Source of the DNA: Druceiella hillmani
Lineage: Eukaryota; Arthropoda; Insecta; Lepidoptera; Hepialidae
DNA length: 64,000 nucleotides
Direction: 5' to 3'
Assembly (NCBI GenBank): GCA_039881145.1
Contig: JAYKKI010000029.1
Span: 27,694,001-27,758,000 of the forward strand
The first letter of the stretch is position 1; each line of letters begins with the position of its first letter. The notes under the pieces were generated by a model. The model did no database searches. It was not told the DNA's origin and saw only the letters and a list, made by a program, of their open reading frames with translations. Shown here in pieces: positions 9,350 to 24,269 of the stretch. The position numbers and the translations under genes are program-made.

Positions 9350-10862
9350 TAAAAAAAAATAGTGCTACTCAGAACTGGCAAACAATTTTAAAAATTGGCA
9401 CATTTATTTACACTAAATCACAGAAAGCACCTATTATGATGTAATTATCCTATTTGTGAATTTTCATATAAATATATTTTTTCTTTAAATTTTATTCATG
9501 AAACTATTAAATACTCCTAACAAACCATAGAATTAATTTAAGTTTAAAATAATTTTAATAATTTCTTCAAAAAGTCCAATTTTCATTTCTCATTATAACA
9601 AATGCTTAAACTGCCTGCAATTGGCTCTAATGCACGTGCCACATCAATCTAATAAAAGTAGTTTAAGTTTAGAAAAACAAATTAATAATGGTTAAAAATA
9701 TTCAAAGACGACCATGTCAAAAGCTTTTGTCCATTTTCACCGTATTTTTTTAAATGGTGCCATGTCAGAAGCAAATGAGCGAGTAAGAGGAAAGATTGGA
9801 AGATTAGAAAGAGAAACATTTATGTGTAATTTAAAATATATTTTGAATTTTTTGAAAAAATGCTGACAAGATCATTTGAAATTCCTTTTTAAATTTATAA
9901 ATTCTTTTTAAATTTATAATTCTCTCATGAAAAGTTTGGTGACGAGGAACTACCATCCACCCGGCTGATGACAGAGGAACCCACTGCCAGACTGACGAGG
10001 AGGTTAGAAAAATAGATGCTGACGAAAAGGAACCATCCGTTGGCAACCACGTTCGCCGGATCTGAACCCCGTTGATTATTTACTATTAGGTTAAAGGAGT
10101 GGTATACGACAAATAAATTGAAAGCGAACAGGAATTTCCCCTGACATTAAATGCTAAAGAAAAAGCAATTAAAAATAATAACTCTATTCTAAGATATTTA
10201 AGATGGAACATCTTTAGAAGATTGCATATATGTCTGTAAACTGTATAAAATGTAGAAGTTTTCACAATATCGAGCAAAATTTTCGCACTCCAATTTTTTA
10301 ACGTCCCTATTTTTTTAATTTCAGTCTTTCTTTTAACGGAAAAACCATAAACAAATTCATGACATACTTCCTTTGACTATGCATCGTTCCACTGACACGT
10401 ACACTTGCTCGTGACATGGCGCCGTTTAAAAACAATAATAGAAAAGGGCAACTTTTGCTACGATTTTGAATATTTTTAACCATAATTAATTTTTTTTCTA
10501 ATCTTAATTTACTTTTATTGCTTTGATGTCGCAAGTGCATGAAAGTCAATTACAAGCACTTTTAACATTTGTTATAAGAAAAATTTAAACTTTGTTTTTT
10601 GAAAAAAATATTAAAATTTTTAAACTTTGAATTATTTTTTTTCAGGAGTATTTAATAGTTTCCATGAAACAAGTTTGGAGAAAAATAGATTTACATGAAC
10701 GTTCAAATGGAGATAATTATCTCATAATGGGTCATATGTGGTTAATTAAGAATATCTTTTTTTTTAGTTGAAGGTTGTAAGATTTTTATTGCTATAATTT
10801 TTGTATTACATGTGCCAGTTCTCAAAATGCTATGCCAGTTCTGAATAGTACATTTTTTTCAG
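9350..10862. mobile_element. DNA transposon with ~440-bp terminal inverted repeats
   Basis: The left arm (about 9350-9795) and right arm (about 10385-10862) are inverted copies. Shared landmarks in the same order include CAGAACTGGCA near both tips, a second ACTGGCAC, 'actattaaatactcct', 'taacaaatg.t', 'atgcac.tgc.acatcaa', 'atggttaaaaatattcaaa' and 'ggcgccatgtca'. The interior holds a decayed DDE transposase. Probable ends are near the 'tactcagaactgg'/'ccagttctgaatagta' tips; the precise target duplication is unclear (TA is possible). Most likely an IS630-Tc1-mariner-group element with unusually long repeats, now inactive. Confidence 0.78.
9935..10290 (+). pseudogene. Tc1/mariner-like transposase remnant
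   Basis: RSPDLNPVDYLLLG at 10050-10091 is the signature before the last catalytic acid of Tc1/mariner-type DDE transposases ('SPDLNPLDY.LWG'). Upstream, PTARLTRRLEK near 9980 resembles 'PHTAR.T...L'. A stop follows the motif and the frame shifts to LKEWYTT. A short C-terminal tail (about 10200) ends near 10290. Only about 110 residues of the catalytic domain are left. The location between matched inverted repeats supports the reading. Confidence 0.62.
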
Positions 10863-11451
10863 CACAAATAGTAAAATTTTCGTTGACGATGATTACAAAA
10901 TTCAAGAAAGTTTTGGATTTTTAAATTTTTTTTTTGAGAAAATCGTATTAGTTGTCGAAAAATATTTTAAATTAATTCAAAAGGATCTTTACACAAATAT
11001 ATACAATTACAAAAAATTAATTAATCAGACTTAATTTGTAGTCCTCGCTCCCAAAAGATCGAACATTAAAAAAAAATATTTATATCTTAAATACTAAGAG
11101 TGATAGGATAAGGATTAAAATAGATATGTAATGTATTTTAATCCATAGATATTAAATTAAATGACCATACATTAATATTTTCAATATAAATATAATTAAA
11201 AATAGGATTTTATTGATTTAATTTATGGACTAACCTATTTTCCAAAAATATTTCCAGGGAAACATATCCTGTCGTTTTTATTGTAGCCAATCAGGTAAAA
11301 AATATTATAGCGTAAACTGTACAGTTGAAACACACGCAATATTGTTTACACTGAACAAAATTCGTCCAAGTATTTAAAATTATATTTGTTTAATTTTTAA
11401 AAAACGCTTATCGACATAAATTATGATATACATAATTAAAAATCGATGTGT
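10863..11451. other. AT-rich region, nothing recognised
   Basis: No coding or repeat signal beyond short AT-rich runs. Confidence 0.55.
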
Positions 11452-14032
<2,581 letters not shown>

Positions 14033-14940
14033 CTATGTGTGACCGGAAAGATTTTAAAGTGTGAAACATTATTGTAGGTACTTAGGTTACGGAGCTCAAG
14101 TTAATATTTGTCAGGCACAACCTACTACACTGGTAAGCATGAAGCGATGGCATTGAAGTGTAGGAGGGAAGTTATTTTACCAGAGAGAGGGTCCCTATTG
14201 GTTGATTAAGACAGTAAGAGGTTAGTACAGGAAGGAGTGTTTTGTTAAACCACTGTGTTTTTATTCGATAAGTATCTGTAGAAATTCAAATATTTCCACC
14301 ACCATTTTTCCAACATTTCAGGTTACATTTACATAGCTCCAGCCAATCGAGAATAAATCTGGAAAGTTCCGAATGTTTCTAAATTTTTAACCATTTTCTA
14401 TAATATTAATTTTTTGTAGAGTGGGAAGGCTCTATTACAAATTCCATTATTATTTTTTAAATTTTGACGTCAATTCGAAGTAATTTACATCCAAACATGT
14501 TTTGTAATTATTCAGCTTTTTGCAATATTTGTTTCAGAGGTAAAAAGAGCGTCAAATTCTAGAACGATTTATTAAAAGTACAACAAACCTAAATTGTTTC
14601 TTATAGCTCATTTTTAATGTTATAGCACTAAAACCTGTCACAAAACATAAAAGGTGCCGGAAGTCATCATAAGACATTCCCATGACTTTCACGGCATCGA
14701 ATCTTTATTCAACTCTCTCATTCGTAGTATTCCTAAAACAATTGTTTTCGTTAGATCTTCGTATAAAGTTACTTAATATCCTGAAGCTGGAGAAAATATT
14801 AGAAACGCACAATACATTTTTGTATTGCTGAATATATGAATTTTATCCTTATTTATTCCTTCCGATTTTACAGGTGCGATCGTAAGAAACTCCTTTCAAC
14901 TCTGATGGTAATTGCTTTTAATCATGCGTTTTAAACTGTA
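14033..14940. other. Region upstream of the P-element-like pseudogene
   Basis: No confident coding match. It may include decayed N-terminal parts (THAP domain side) of the element that follows, but I could not recognise the THAP zinc finger. Confidence 0.4.
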
Positions 14941-14949
14941 CGTTGATAA

Positions 14950-16910
14950 CTTCATGCTTGAATTTAGTAGCACTTTATGCTCCTGGATGTATATGCGGAC
15001 GAAGTCGTGGTTTATTTTAACTGCTTAGAGTCAAAATCTACTGATACTTACAATGCCATGTCGGGATACTTTACATACAATTTCTGCTAAATATAAACGA
15101 AATCCAAAAAAAGAACAAATAGATAAGGGATTTTTATATTATGCGAAACAAAAATTTAATATTTTGTAATCTAAAGGTAACACTGTAACTTCAATAGTGG
15201 ATGAAATATATATGAAATCTTATTTTAATTACAAAAGAGGTATATTTTCGATAAAGCTTTTGATTCTGAACAAGCCGCTAAAACAGTTGTTTTCATGGTA
15301 CAAAGTTCAACGAGTTCCTAGATAGAAGTAGTTCATATTTTAACCGTTAATCAATTACTGCAGAGACGTTATTTAGAATAATCAGAAAAGTAATTAATCG
15401 GATTCATGTGTTGTCAGTGATACTGACGCAATAAACAGAAAAGCAACGTCTTTGCCACAATTACAGATAGTGTAGAAACACCCCGCTGACGAAAATAAAG
15501 CTTTATTTTACATATTTGACTCAGTCCATATTCCTAAATGTATCCGTAGCTTAATCAAAAGGGCCAGGAATTTATTTACCTAGGTGCTGAATCTATTCAG
15601 TTCTAAAATTGTAGTTCAGTAGGTTAATTGTCAGATTTGAAAAGGTTGTATAACAAAAATGTAATGATTTAGTGAAATATTCTTATGAACTCACTTTAAA
15701 ATCATTGAATACCTCTCAATTAGAGCAAAAAAATTATAAATTAGTCTTAAATATTTTCAATGAATTAATCATTGAAGGTCTGAAAGAAATTTGCAAAAAA
15801 TACCAATTACCACATTATCAAGGTACAGTCAATTTTATTGAAATTATACTAAAATGGTAGAGTATTGTAAATGTTAAGACATTATGTAAAAACATAAGAT
15901 TTAATAATGTATTTTTGGTAGGTTTTAGCTCCGAGGCGAGAAAATTACAAATACTTGGAAAAGTGTTTATTAGGGCTGATTTTGTGGAAATTGCGTCATC
16001 ATATAAATCGTAAACTTATTGCAGACTCATTTAGATTTTTCTCATTCAATTCACGGGTTGTTACAACTCACTAAATATTTTATTAATGAACTTGGTATTA
16101 CATATATTTTACTAGAAAGAATACAAACAGACTCTTCGGAGGCATATTTTGGAAAGTACCGGACTCTCACTGGCTCACAATACTTAATTAAAATTAGGCA
16201 AATATTTGAAGTTGAATAAAAGCCAAGAACACAATAATTATTGCCGTTATGTCTTAATTCTAGCATGTACAATGAGAAACAAATAACTTTGCATGACAAA
16301 TGTAATAGTTTCAAATATATATATTTTGATAACACTGAACCTAACGTTGGTAATAATGAACATTATTTCTACGTTTCAGTTGATGAAAATGATTTTTTGA
16401 AGATTTCTCATTCCCTACCTATTCTTGTATATTTTTCAGATTATTGGGTTTGAACAGTTCTTAAAAATATTTATTAGAGTAATTGTTCTAAATTTTTAGT
16501 GGTAAATAAAGTCGTTATGTGTGAGTGTAGCGCTGAAAGATATACATTTCTTAAAAACATAAACAGAGGAGGAATATCGTATCCGCAAGCAGATGCTGTA
16601 AATATAGTCTCATTAAATTATGTAGTTGTCAATAAAATTATTAACATTAATAACGAGGAAAAATTTCTTAAATATAAAACACAGAGTCGTGTTGTCATTG
16701 TTCATGTAAAATTATTTTATACTTCATGTAAAATTATACTTCATGTAAAATTATTTTACACGATGTAATGGCTCTTAGTGATTTTGAATGAAATAGTAAT
16801 GATCATTCGGTGTCTATTTTTAAATAATTATGTAAAATTCAAAAAAGTTATAAATTGAACGGCCCTAAAAATAAAAAGAGAAAGCTGAATACGTTACTTC
16901 AGTCACAAAC
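14950..16910 (+). pseudogene. P-element / THAP9-like transposase pseudogene
   Basis: P-element transposases cut and paste DNA using a DDE-type catalytic domain with a GTP-binding insertion. Recognisable blocks in order: PCRDTLHTISAKYKRNPKK (about 15058), NTVTSIVDEIYMKSYFNY (15181), SDTDAINRKATSLPQ (15417), HPADENKALFYIFDSVHI then PKCIRSL (15484), NYKLVLNIFNELIIEGLKE (15734), LLQLTKYFINELG (16058), QTDSSEAYFGKYRTLTGSQY (16126), LPILVYFSDYWV (16418) and NRGGISYP (16560). Stops and frameshifts separate nearly every block, and no N-terminal THAP finger was identified. Coordinates are approximate. The conserved HPADEN..LFYIFDSVHI..CIR string makes the family assignment strong. Confidence 0.85.
16700..16762 (+). 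repeat. Short tandem repeat 'cttcatgtaaaattat'
   Basis: Three adjacent copies of (t)tcatgtaaaattat with slightly different tails, inside the decayed P-element tail. Confidence 0.8.
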
Positions 16911-17110
16911 ATTTTTTACTTTTCATATGACTTGTAAAATTAAAATTTGATCCACAAGACTAAATAAGATAAACTGTGATCTTATTTTATTGGAATATTG
17001 TATTTATACAACTACTTTTACTACTATTTCTTTTTGTAAGTGGCACGCTTTCTCCTATATCGTTTAATACATCTAATGCTCTATATTCAATCATTTAAAT
17101 TGTATATTGA

Positions 17111-17570
17111 ACTACAATACTTTTAATTTGTCTAAAGGCATATGTTGTATTATTGTATTATAAAAGTTTTTAAGAGATTTTAAAGATGAACAATCTGTGT
17201 TTATCTCCGAAAATGCTACAATATTTTTAATTTATTTAAAGGGATATATCCTATTGTGATAATAGCTTGTAAGAAATTTTAAAGATGTAAAATCTGTGGG
17301 TATCTTGAAAGGAACAATTTTATTTTATACTCTAATATTTTAAATTTATTTAAAGGAATATTTTGAGCTGTAAAATAAAATTATAATTATATAAGTTTTT
17401 CAGAAATATTGAAGAGGTAAAATCTGTGCTGATGTTCAAACAAATAATTGTATTTGAACTACAATATTTTAAGTTTACCTAAATATATCTTTACATATGT
17501 TGAATTATAGTAATAATTTTTGAGATATTTATAAAAAAGTTAAATTTCTGCTGAGTTTCTTGCTGGTTCT
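17111..17570 (+). repeat. Four-copy degenerate tandem repeat, ~105-130 bp period
   Basis: Units start near 17111, 17215, 17328 and 17459. Each has 'cta.aatattttaa.ttta.ctaaa', then 'agtttttaagagattttaaagatg', then 'aaatctgtg.t.atct'. Old, diverged minisatellite-like array in non-coding sequence. Confidence 0.75.
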
Positions 17571-20500
17571 TCTTAGCATACGTATTTCCAAAACGGTGGT
17601 AAAGGAAATTTTAGAAATATATAACATTGAAGTAAAGAAATTGAAAACTGGTTTTATCTTGGTTATTCAAATAGGTATCTTAAATATAAGTATATTATAT
17701 TTAAAAGTAGTAAATATATTAAAATAATAAATAAAAAAGTATTTTAGTAAATTTAATATATTTTTTATGCTAGCTAATACAAATTAAAAACGAAATTTTA
17801 CATTCAGCTATCAAACTACTTACGTGCAGCTATTCCCGATGACGTCAGTAATCACATGGCAGGCCTTCTGTAGTATTAGGTGTTGTTAGAGCGCGCTCGA
17901 ATATTCTGTAATGCTCATCTGTTTTTTCTACATTCTCATTTTTAACACAATATTGAAACACGAGATGCACCCAGCCTTGATATTTTTGTCTGCTTTATTT
18001 ATCGCTTTATGAATGGGGTTATGGAATTGCTTAATGGCACAACTCTTCGCTAGGTACTTACGTTTTTTTGAATCGGTGTGTGTTTCTCTATTATTTAATT
18101 TTGTTTATACTATATTTTATAACCATTTGTTATTATGGTATTACATTTGACTTTGGGTAAATCAATCTGGTGGGAGTTTTCAAAAATAAATGAAATAAAT
18201 ATAATTTTTATACAGCATTTAACTGGGTACTTGAAATAATCTAGTTTTATCGATAAAATGAATTCAGTTCAATAGGAATTATGTCCAAAGTTTTGGCTCT
18301 TTCTTAGATTCAGAGCACATGCAGATATTAAGCTACATATATTTCTGGTGATACTTTAACGACTTAAATAAAAAAAAATACGTTATTGCGTTAGATCTTA
18401 CATACGTACATGTGAAAATTTCACTTGGCATTGGATTTCGTGATTTCAGGTGAAGCTTGAATGAACAAATTTTGGGTTCATATGGCGGTAATCCTATTTA
18501 AAACGTTGTTTTTTGAATCCAAGGTCGTTATCATTATAAAAAGCTCTTTGGAAAAATACTCTTTGTTCAGATTAGAACTAAGAATTTAAAGTTTTTAATT
18601 ATGTATTAAAAACATCAATAAAATGGGAAGCAAAAGAGCAAAGTTTTTAAAAAACAAATAAAGGTTTGTGTTGTTAAAATAAAAGAAAAACATAAAACAT
18701 TTGAGATAAAATAAAGTGAGGTCACTTATTTTGGAACACGACTTCGTGCATCCAAAATATGCATGCGTCCAAAAACAAAATTTCTAGTACAGACGCCTTT
18801 TTTGGGGTGCAATAAATTATCAAGAGTTCTTTTTATGTCGGACAAAACTATTCTTTATTTGTTTTTTTATAATGGGGAAACTATTATTTACGTACCTGGC
18901 TTCATCACAATACGAATAGTTTTTAAAACGTTCCTGATATTGTTGAAACATTTACAGATACTGAATAACTGTTCACATATTTGTAGGTACATAGAAATAA
19001 TTTAAGTTACATTCTCGCACCACGGCGGACTTCGTATTTTGAAGAGAATATTTAGACGCACAACTCCATAAATATCAATTGTAAGAACCCTTCTCATCTT
19101 TGCCGACATATATTTCGTTAGGATCTCGATCTTTGGAGACTACATTTGTGCGTGGAGCGAATGTAGGAACCCGTACTTCGACAAGAAATAACAAATAATT
19201 CATTATCTCTGTATGTTTGGAATGGAAAGTAGAACGAGTATTATTACTTGTTTCACTAATAACTTAATACTTTAAATAATTTATTTAAATAAAATTTCTT
19301 ACATATATTTGTATTGACTTTAACAATATATTTTACCAGAAAAATACAGACTTTTCAGAACAAGAAAAAATACAAACAATCATTCACATCATTTCGCGCC
19401 TTTTTGTATCAAGCTTATATAAAACAAAAATAACCTGCTATTGGCTGGCAGATATTCAAATTAACATTTTATCGTTTCATACAAATTGGACATATATTCT
19501 CGTTTCTGTTAGAAATGAAGGTACCGATTCTCGTCTAGGAAAATATAATTTTCTAGTCTCAATGAGATACGAGCCCGTCCACTCGTTTCGTTATTCCTTT
19601 TGTTTAAAACGATTATTTCAACTTCAATTCAATTTCATTAATATTAGGTATTACAAATGCTAACCTAAGTAGAAAAACAAACGTTTCTTAAATAAACGAT
19701 TTATTATTGTTCAAGCATAAAATCATTGTTTCCAGTATATAGTTGATCACTATCATTTTAGTGTACAATTCATGACATATATCTACACAGTAACCTTCTT
19801 TGCACCGTAACAACTTTTTCTTCCATAGGCAGATTAAGAAGCAACAACTAACGCAACACACAATTATAATTTACACAAAACCAAGTATGAAATATTAATA
19901 TGATTTAATTTAATAATCTATACAAATAGTACACTTGTACATGAGAATAAATTGTTTTAATTTTTTTCATATTAATTGTGAAGGAGCAAAAGACAAAATG
20001 CAATAAGGACTTTATTAAGACATGTTGAGACAATTAATCCGCTTAAAATAAAAGTTTTTTATTCGTGTGATGTTTTTACGTCATATTATAATTCGTGATA
20101 TCTACATTATTGTACTAATTCTCTCTTTTAAACACCACTTATAACAAATCTGACATTAAAATAACAAAAAAATGCAGAGATTACTTAACATTTTTTTGAT
20201 CGAATAAAGAATTTTGGAAAAAACAGGGTATGTGTTTCATATACGGGCAAGGTTTAAATATTACAGAACATAATAATATCGCAGATAAATTGCAGAATAA
20301 ATATGATAAAAGCCAAACCTGAAAAAAATACCTTATTCGAATTTCGAAGTAAGGTAATAAAATTGAATCATGTTATAACTAAATTGTTTTCTTATATTTG
20401 CTTGTTAAGTAAACAATTAACACGAAGGTAGGTTATTATTATAATCAGTTTATTTTAATTAAATAAATAAATTAAATTATCTTTTTATCATGAAATAATT

Positions 20501-22420
20501 GTATCTTATTAACTTAATACCTACTGTATTAGTTAAATAATAGCACTCTATTTATAAGCATAATTGAGTGCGACTTGAACTTAGAATTACATTGTGAGAT
20601 TTGTGCTTTATTGTTGGGTACTGTAATTTGTTATAACATTTCCAAAACTTGTCATCTTCTCTCATTTCGGTTGATAATTTTTTTCCTCAATTGAGACCTG
20701 TTGGGTAGTACTTTTAAAAGACCGTTTTTCACTTCCAATCTAAAAAAAGATATTTGTCGGTTTCACTGAGCACAGCAGTTGAACGGAGCAGCTACTCATT
20801 TTTTGTTATAATCTCTTGGTTTACGTCGAGTACTTTTATTTTAACTGTTCCTTTTAGGTACCACCGGACATCTTTATCAGATTAGATGATTATCATAATT
20901 TGGTTTTTTTGATCTTGACTTAATTCGAATACATTCGTGCTTCATTTTTGTGACATTACGTAAAATAAATATTGCTCCAAATTTTTCTCATATCGCTTTG
21001 AATTTGTATCATGAAATTTCACGCAAATATATTAATAAGCATTTTGCCAATTCAAGAGAGTTCAAGACACATTACGTTCTTAGAAATAAATGACAAAAAT
21101 CAGTTCCCTTATTATTAGAGATTTATCCGCTTGCCTATAATTATTTTCCTTTATCGTTTTATTAAATGTTATACTGAATGTAAATTGTAACTGCCCTACT
21201 TTCTCATCAGTACTGATATGAATCACTCGTTGTTTTTGTTTTCCGGAACACAATGTTCCTCATATACGAGTAGATCTAAAGATTATTTTCGTTGTGAAAG
21301 TTTTTAAGCCCTATAGGGCTTAAAATTTAGAGGAAGCTCCATTTTTAATACTGTATCTAATACTAAATTTTATACACAAAGTTTTTTTTTACCATTAATT
21401 GAACACATCCTGTTTTTTAGTTCATATATTGGTTTGAATATTCATCACCTAGGTGGCTTTTAAACGACAAACTTTGTAAACCATTAACTTAAAAAAGTCT
21501 GCATACAAAATTTATTATCAAGCCGAAAAGATAGAAGAAGAGACTTGGAGTCTAAGTCAAAAAATTGCAACCATGGTACAGTACTGAGCGTCGAGGTGGA
21601 ACCTTTCTGTTATTATCAACATTGCTTGTACATATGCATACATATACATCATACACATATGCGTACATACAAATATCTATTTATATATGTAATATTCCTG
21701 TCAAAATAAAAATAATTAAAACTTTTATTTACAGTTATATCCTGAGCGCTGTCGGTTGCCGATTGAATATAATCTTATTTCGACTTATTTTTTTATTCAA
21801 TGATATAATCCATTAGTAGTAACTCAGTTAAACTGAATGTACTTTTTCATAAAACTAAATTTTGAATTGAGAATTTTAATAAAATAAATATGTTTTACAC
21901 ATACAGATGAATCATTTATCGAAGAAATAATAATTACATAGAGTGATTATAATATTAAGAAAAAAATTACTTAAGTTTTTAAAAGGAATTAAAATAATTT
22001 GCAGCTATGCTAAGGGCGAACTTGATAGGTAGTTTAAAAAATAATGTAGAATTTACATTTATCCGTAATTGCATATAGCATTTATATACGTAAAAAACAT
22101 TGCCTACATCGTTTGCAATATTTTACACCGTGTACTTTATTTTATTCTATTATTTGTAAATCAAGCTAATTATCAATTTAGTCTCCACCAAAGTTCCTTT
22201 GACCATGTCATTTTTATCAACGAATTTAACTACAGGTTTAAAAATTTCGTACAAATTTTTTTGCGATTTTACACATTATTTGTTTATCTACATGTTAGCC
22301 TATTTAGGTTTCATTAAATTTTCTATTGGTTTCATATAATTTCTTTACTTTTAAACAATTTTTCGCTTTTAGCTACATCAAGTTAGATAGGTATTAAATA
22401 AATATAGTAATAAACCTAAT
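17571..22420. other. Long AT-rich stretch with no recognised element
   Basis: Both strands were read. No coding block longer than expected by chance resembles a known protein. A perfect 24-bp palindrome lies at 21302-21325. Polyadenylation-like and TATA-like words occur but are uninformative in DNA this AT-rich. Confidence 0.5.
21302..21325. repeat. 24-bp perfect palindrome
   Basis: Centred on ttaagccctatagggcttaa; a G+C-containing dyad in AT-rich sequence. Confidence 0.85.
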
Positions 22421-22618
22421 TGTTGAATATTTTTGTTTATGGTGTTGTCGCCCCGTCCTGCATAGTCTATGGTAGTGGATATATAAACCGCAATTCCGTC
22501 TTCTCTTTTCTCTATTTGGCGATAGTCATAGTAGCGGTAGCTACTTGTCCGGATTCCTAATCTAAGAGTATCTCTTTAATCAACTACGTGGTTTCACTAG
22601 CGCAAGAAGGATTCAATA
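22421..22618 (+). repeat. 5' LTR of a deleted Ty1/copia element
   Basis: Starts TGTTGAAT and ends ATTCAATA (near-inverted ends, final CA mutated to TA), with a TATA box (gatatataaacc) near 22479. It is followed at once by a copia-type primer-binding site and then gag-like coding text. Length 198 bp, similar to the 185-bp LTR of the complete copia element at 26664. No matching 3' LTR was found, so the ends rest on structure alone. Confidence 0.65.
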
Positions 22619-22634
22619 GTCTATGGGATCAGTA
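22619..22634 (+). other. Primer-binding site of the deleted copia element
   Basis: gtctatgggatcagta aligns base for base with ggttatgggcccagta, the initiator-tRNA-Met site of the intact element at 26849, with four changes. Confidence 0.65.
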
Positions 22635-22754
22635 ACCTTAGCGTCGAAATAATGCAACGTTTGAAAATAAAAGTGAGCCTTCAGAATATTTTAACCTGCG
22701 AACGTGTAAATGGTCAAACCATTAACATCAAAAGCAAGGTAAAATTTTATCCAA

Positions 22755-22985
22755 CAATTCATTAATATTATTCGACAATTAACGGGTCGCGATAATTTTT
22801 ACAGGTGGAGGTTTGCTGTAAAATTTTATCTTCAACACAAAGGTTGTGTAGAATGCAGCAAAAAAGTAAATTTAAAAGATGATTTAAAGGCGAGAACGAG
22901 AATATTTATTCTGGTTGGCATATCGCTTTAAGTTTATATTCAAGCTGCTCAGATTCCGAAGAAAGTCTGGAATAATAAGGTGTTG
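22755..22985 (+). pseudogene. copia gag fragment
   Basis: Residues QLTGRDNFYRWRFAVKFYL resemble the opening of copia Gag ('.L.G.NY..WKFAV...L'), followed by DDLKARTRIFILVGISL and YIQAAQIPKKVWNN, matching 'AKAKI.L.VDP.LYVHI..AKT.KEVW'. Several frame breaks. The zinc knuckle and protease are deleted. Confidence 0.7.
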
Positions 22986-23059
22986 GTTTGCTTAGAGATC
23001 GGTGTACGACAACTTTTCAAAGGAAGTTTTTGTTTACTTCCTGTATTGGAAGTCGGAAG

Positions 23060-23530
23060 TATCAAAAAAATCAACAAATTTTTAAACCAAATCGAAAATC
23101 AATTAAAAAGAGTAAAATGAAATACTTCCGTACAGAAAACGGACGCGAGTCGAATGGAGACTTTTCATAGTTCATGAAAAGGGTTGGAATTATATATCAG
23201 ACAATAATACACACCTAAAAGAACCGAGTAGCCAAAGGAATGAACAAAGTATTAATCAAAAAGGGAAAGCGCCTACTGAATAAAGCCAATCTCCCAAAAA
23301 AGTACTGGGTTGAAGAAGCTATTACGGCTACCTATCTCACTAACAGAAACTCGACCCGAGCACTTAAACATAAAACTCCGGAGGAGATATGGTCAGAAAA
23401 AAAGTTACTAGAGAGTATTTGGATGTGAAGCAATAGTTCATCTCCCAAAAGAGAAGACCAGAAAATGGGATCAAATAGCAAAGAAAGCGACTTTTACCTG
23501 AATATAAACAGGTACCGATTTATACAGCCC
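23060..23530 (+). pseudogene. copia integrase fragment
   Basis: KMKYFRTENGRESNGDFS (about 23110) covers the second catalytic Asp region (normally 'RSDNGGEY', here Glu in place of Asp). NKVLIKKGKRLLNKANLPKK then YWVEEAITATYLTNRNSTRA (23240-23360) is the region after the catalytic Glu. FGCEAIVHLPKEKTRKWDQI (about 23415) is the C-terminal block. Frameshifts lie between blocks and the zinc-binding N-terminus is absent. Confidence 0.78.
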
Positions 23531-23839
23531 AGTTCAAAAATGGTAATAAAGGGCAGAAATGTAGTATACCTGGAATCCATACTTAAAAAAGATAATGTTT
23601 CGTTAAATCTGAACAGGGCAAAATGCGAGCCGACCACATCTCATAATTCCAAAAGGTCTCCCGAAACACAAGAGTGGAGAGAGACAGCTATCGCCCGTTA
23701 ATCTGGTGGAGATGACACACCTCACAAGTAGACCTCGTGTAGTAGGAGCCTATATCTACTAAACATGAGAACTAAGAATCTGACACTGTTCAACATGGCA
23801 TTAAGACCAAGAAACAAGCCAACAATATTTAAACTCAAC

Positions 23840-23998
23840 GATCTGTAAATGGTTATGTTTTTCTCAAAAATGGTGCTGCCATCTCCCGATCCAGTCAGCG
23901 ACAGTCGACTGCAACCTGTCTTATAGCAGCCTGTGCGGACACCAAAGAAGCAATACGGTTGAAACATTTTTTGTGTGACCTTAATGAGTTCAATTAAA
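23840..23998 (+). pseudogene. copia RNase H fragment
   Basis: GYVFLKNGAAISRSSQRQST then CADTKEAIRLKHFLCDL matches the copia RNase H block 'GYVF...GAISW.S.RQ..VALS..EAEY.A...A.KE..WLR.LL'. The catalytic EAEY segment is degraded. Reverse transcriptase is entirely missing between integrase and RNase H, so this is a large-deletion derivative of the element starting at 22421. Confidence 0.7.
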
Positions 23999-24269
23999 AG
24001 ACTGTGCTAAATTCAGTCTTTTTATTGAATATAGATAACAAAATCATCATGAGCATGATAAAAACAGTGAGTATCTAAAAAAATTAAAACATATTTACAT
24101 AAAGTACAAATTTATAACTGCGGTCTACAAAAGCTTCATTAAAAACTAAATTTACACCAATGAAAGAAGGAAGCGGAATGTCGGTGTCAATGTAGTATTA
24201 GCTAGAGTTATGTCAACTGTTTTCCAATCTAAAATATATAGTGCACACATATTAAACGCAAAATCAGAG

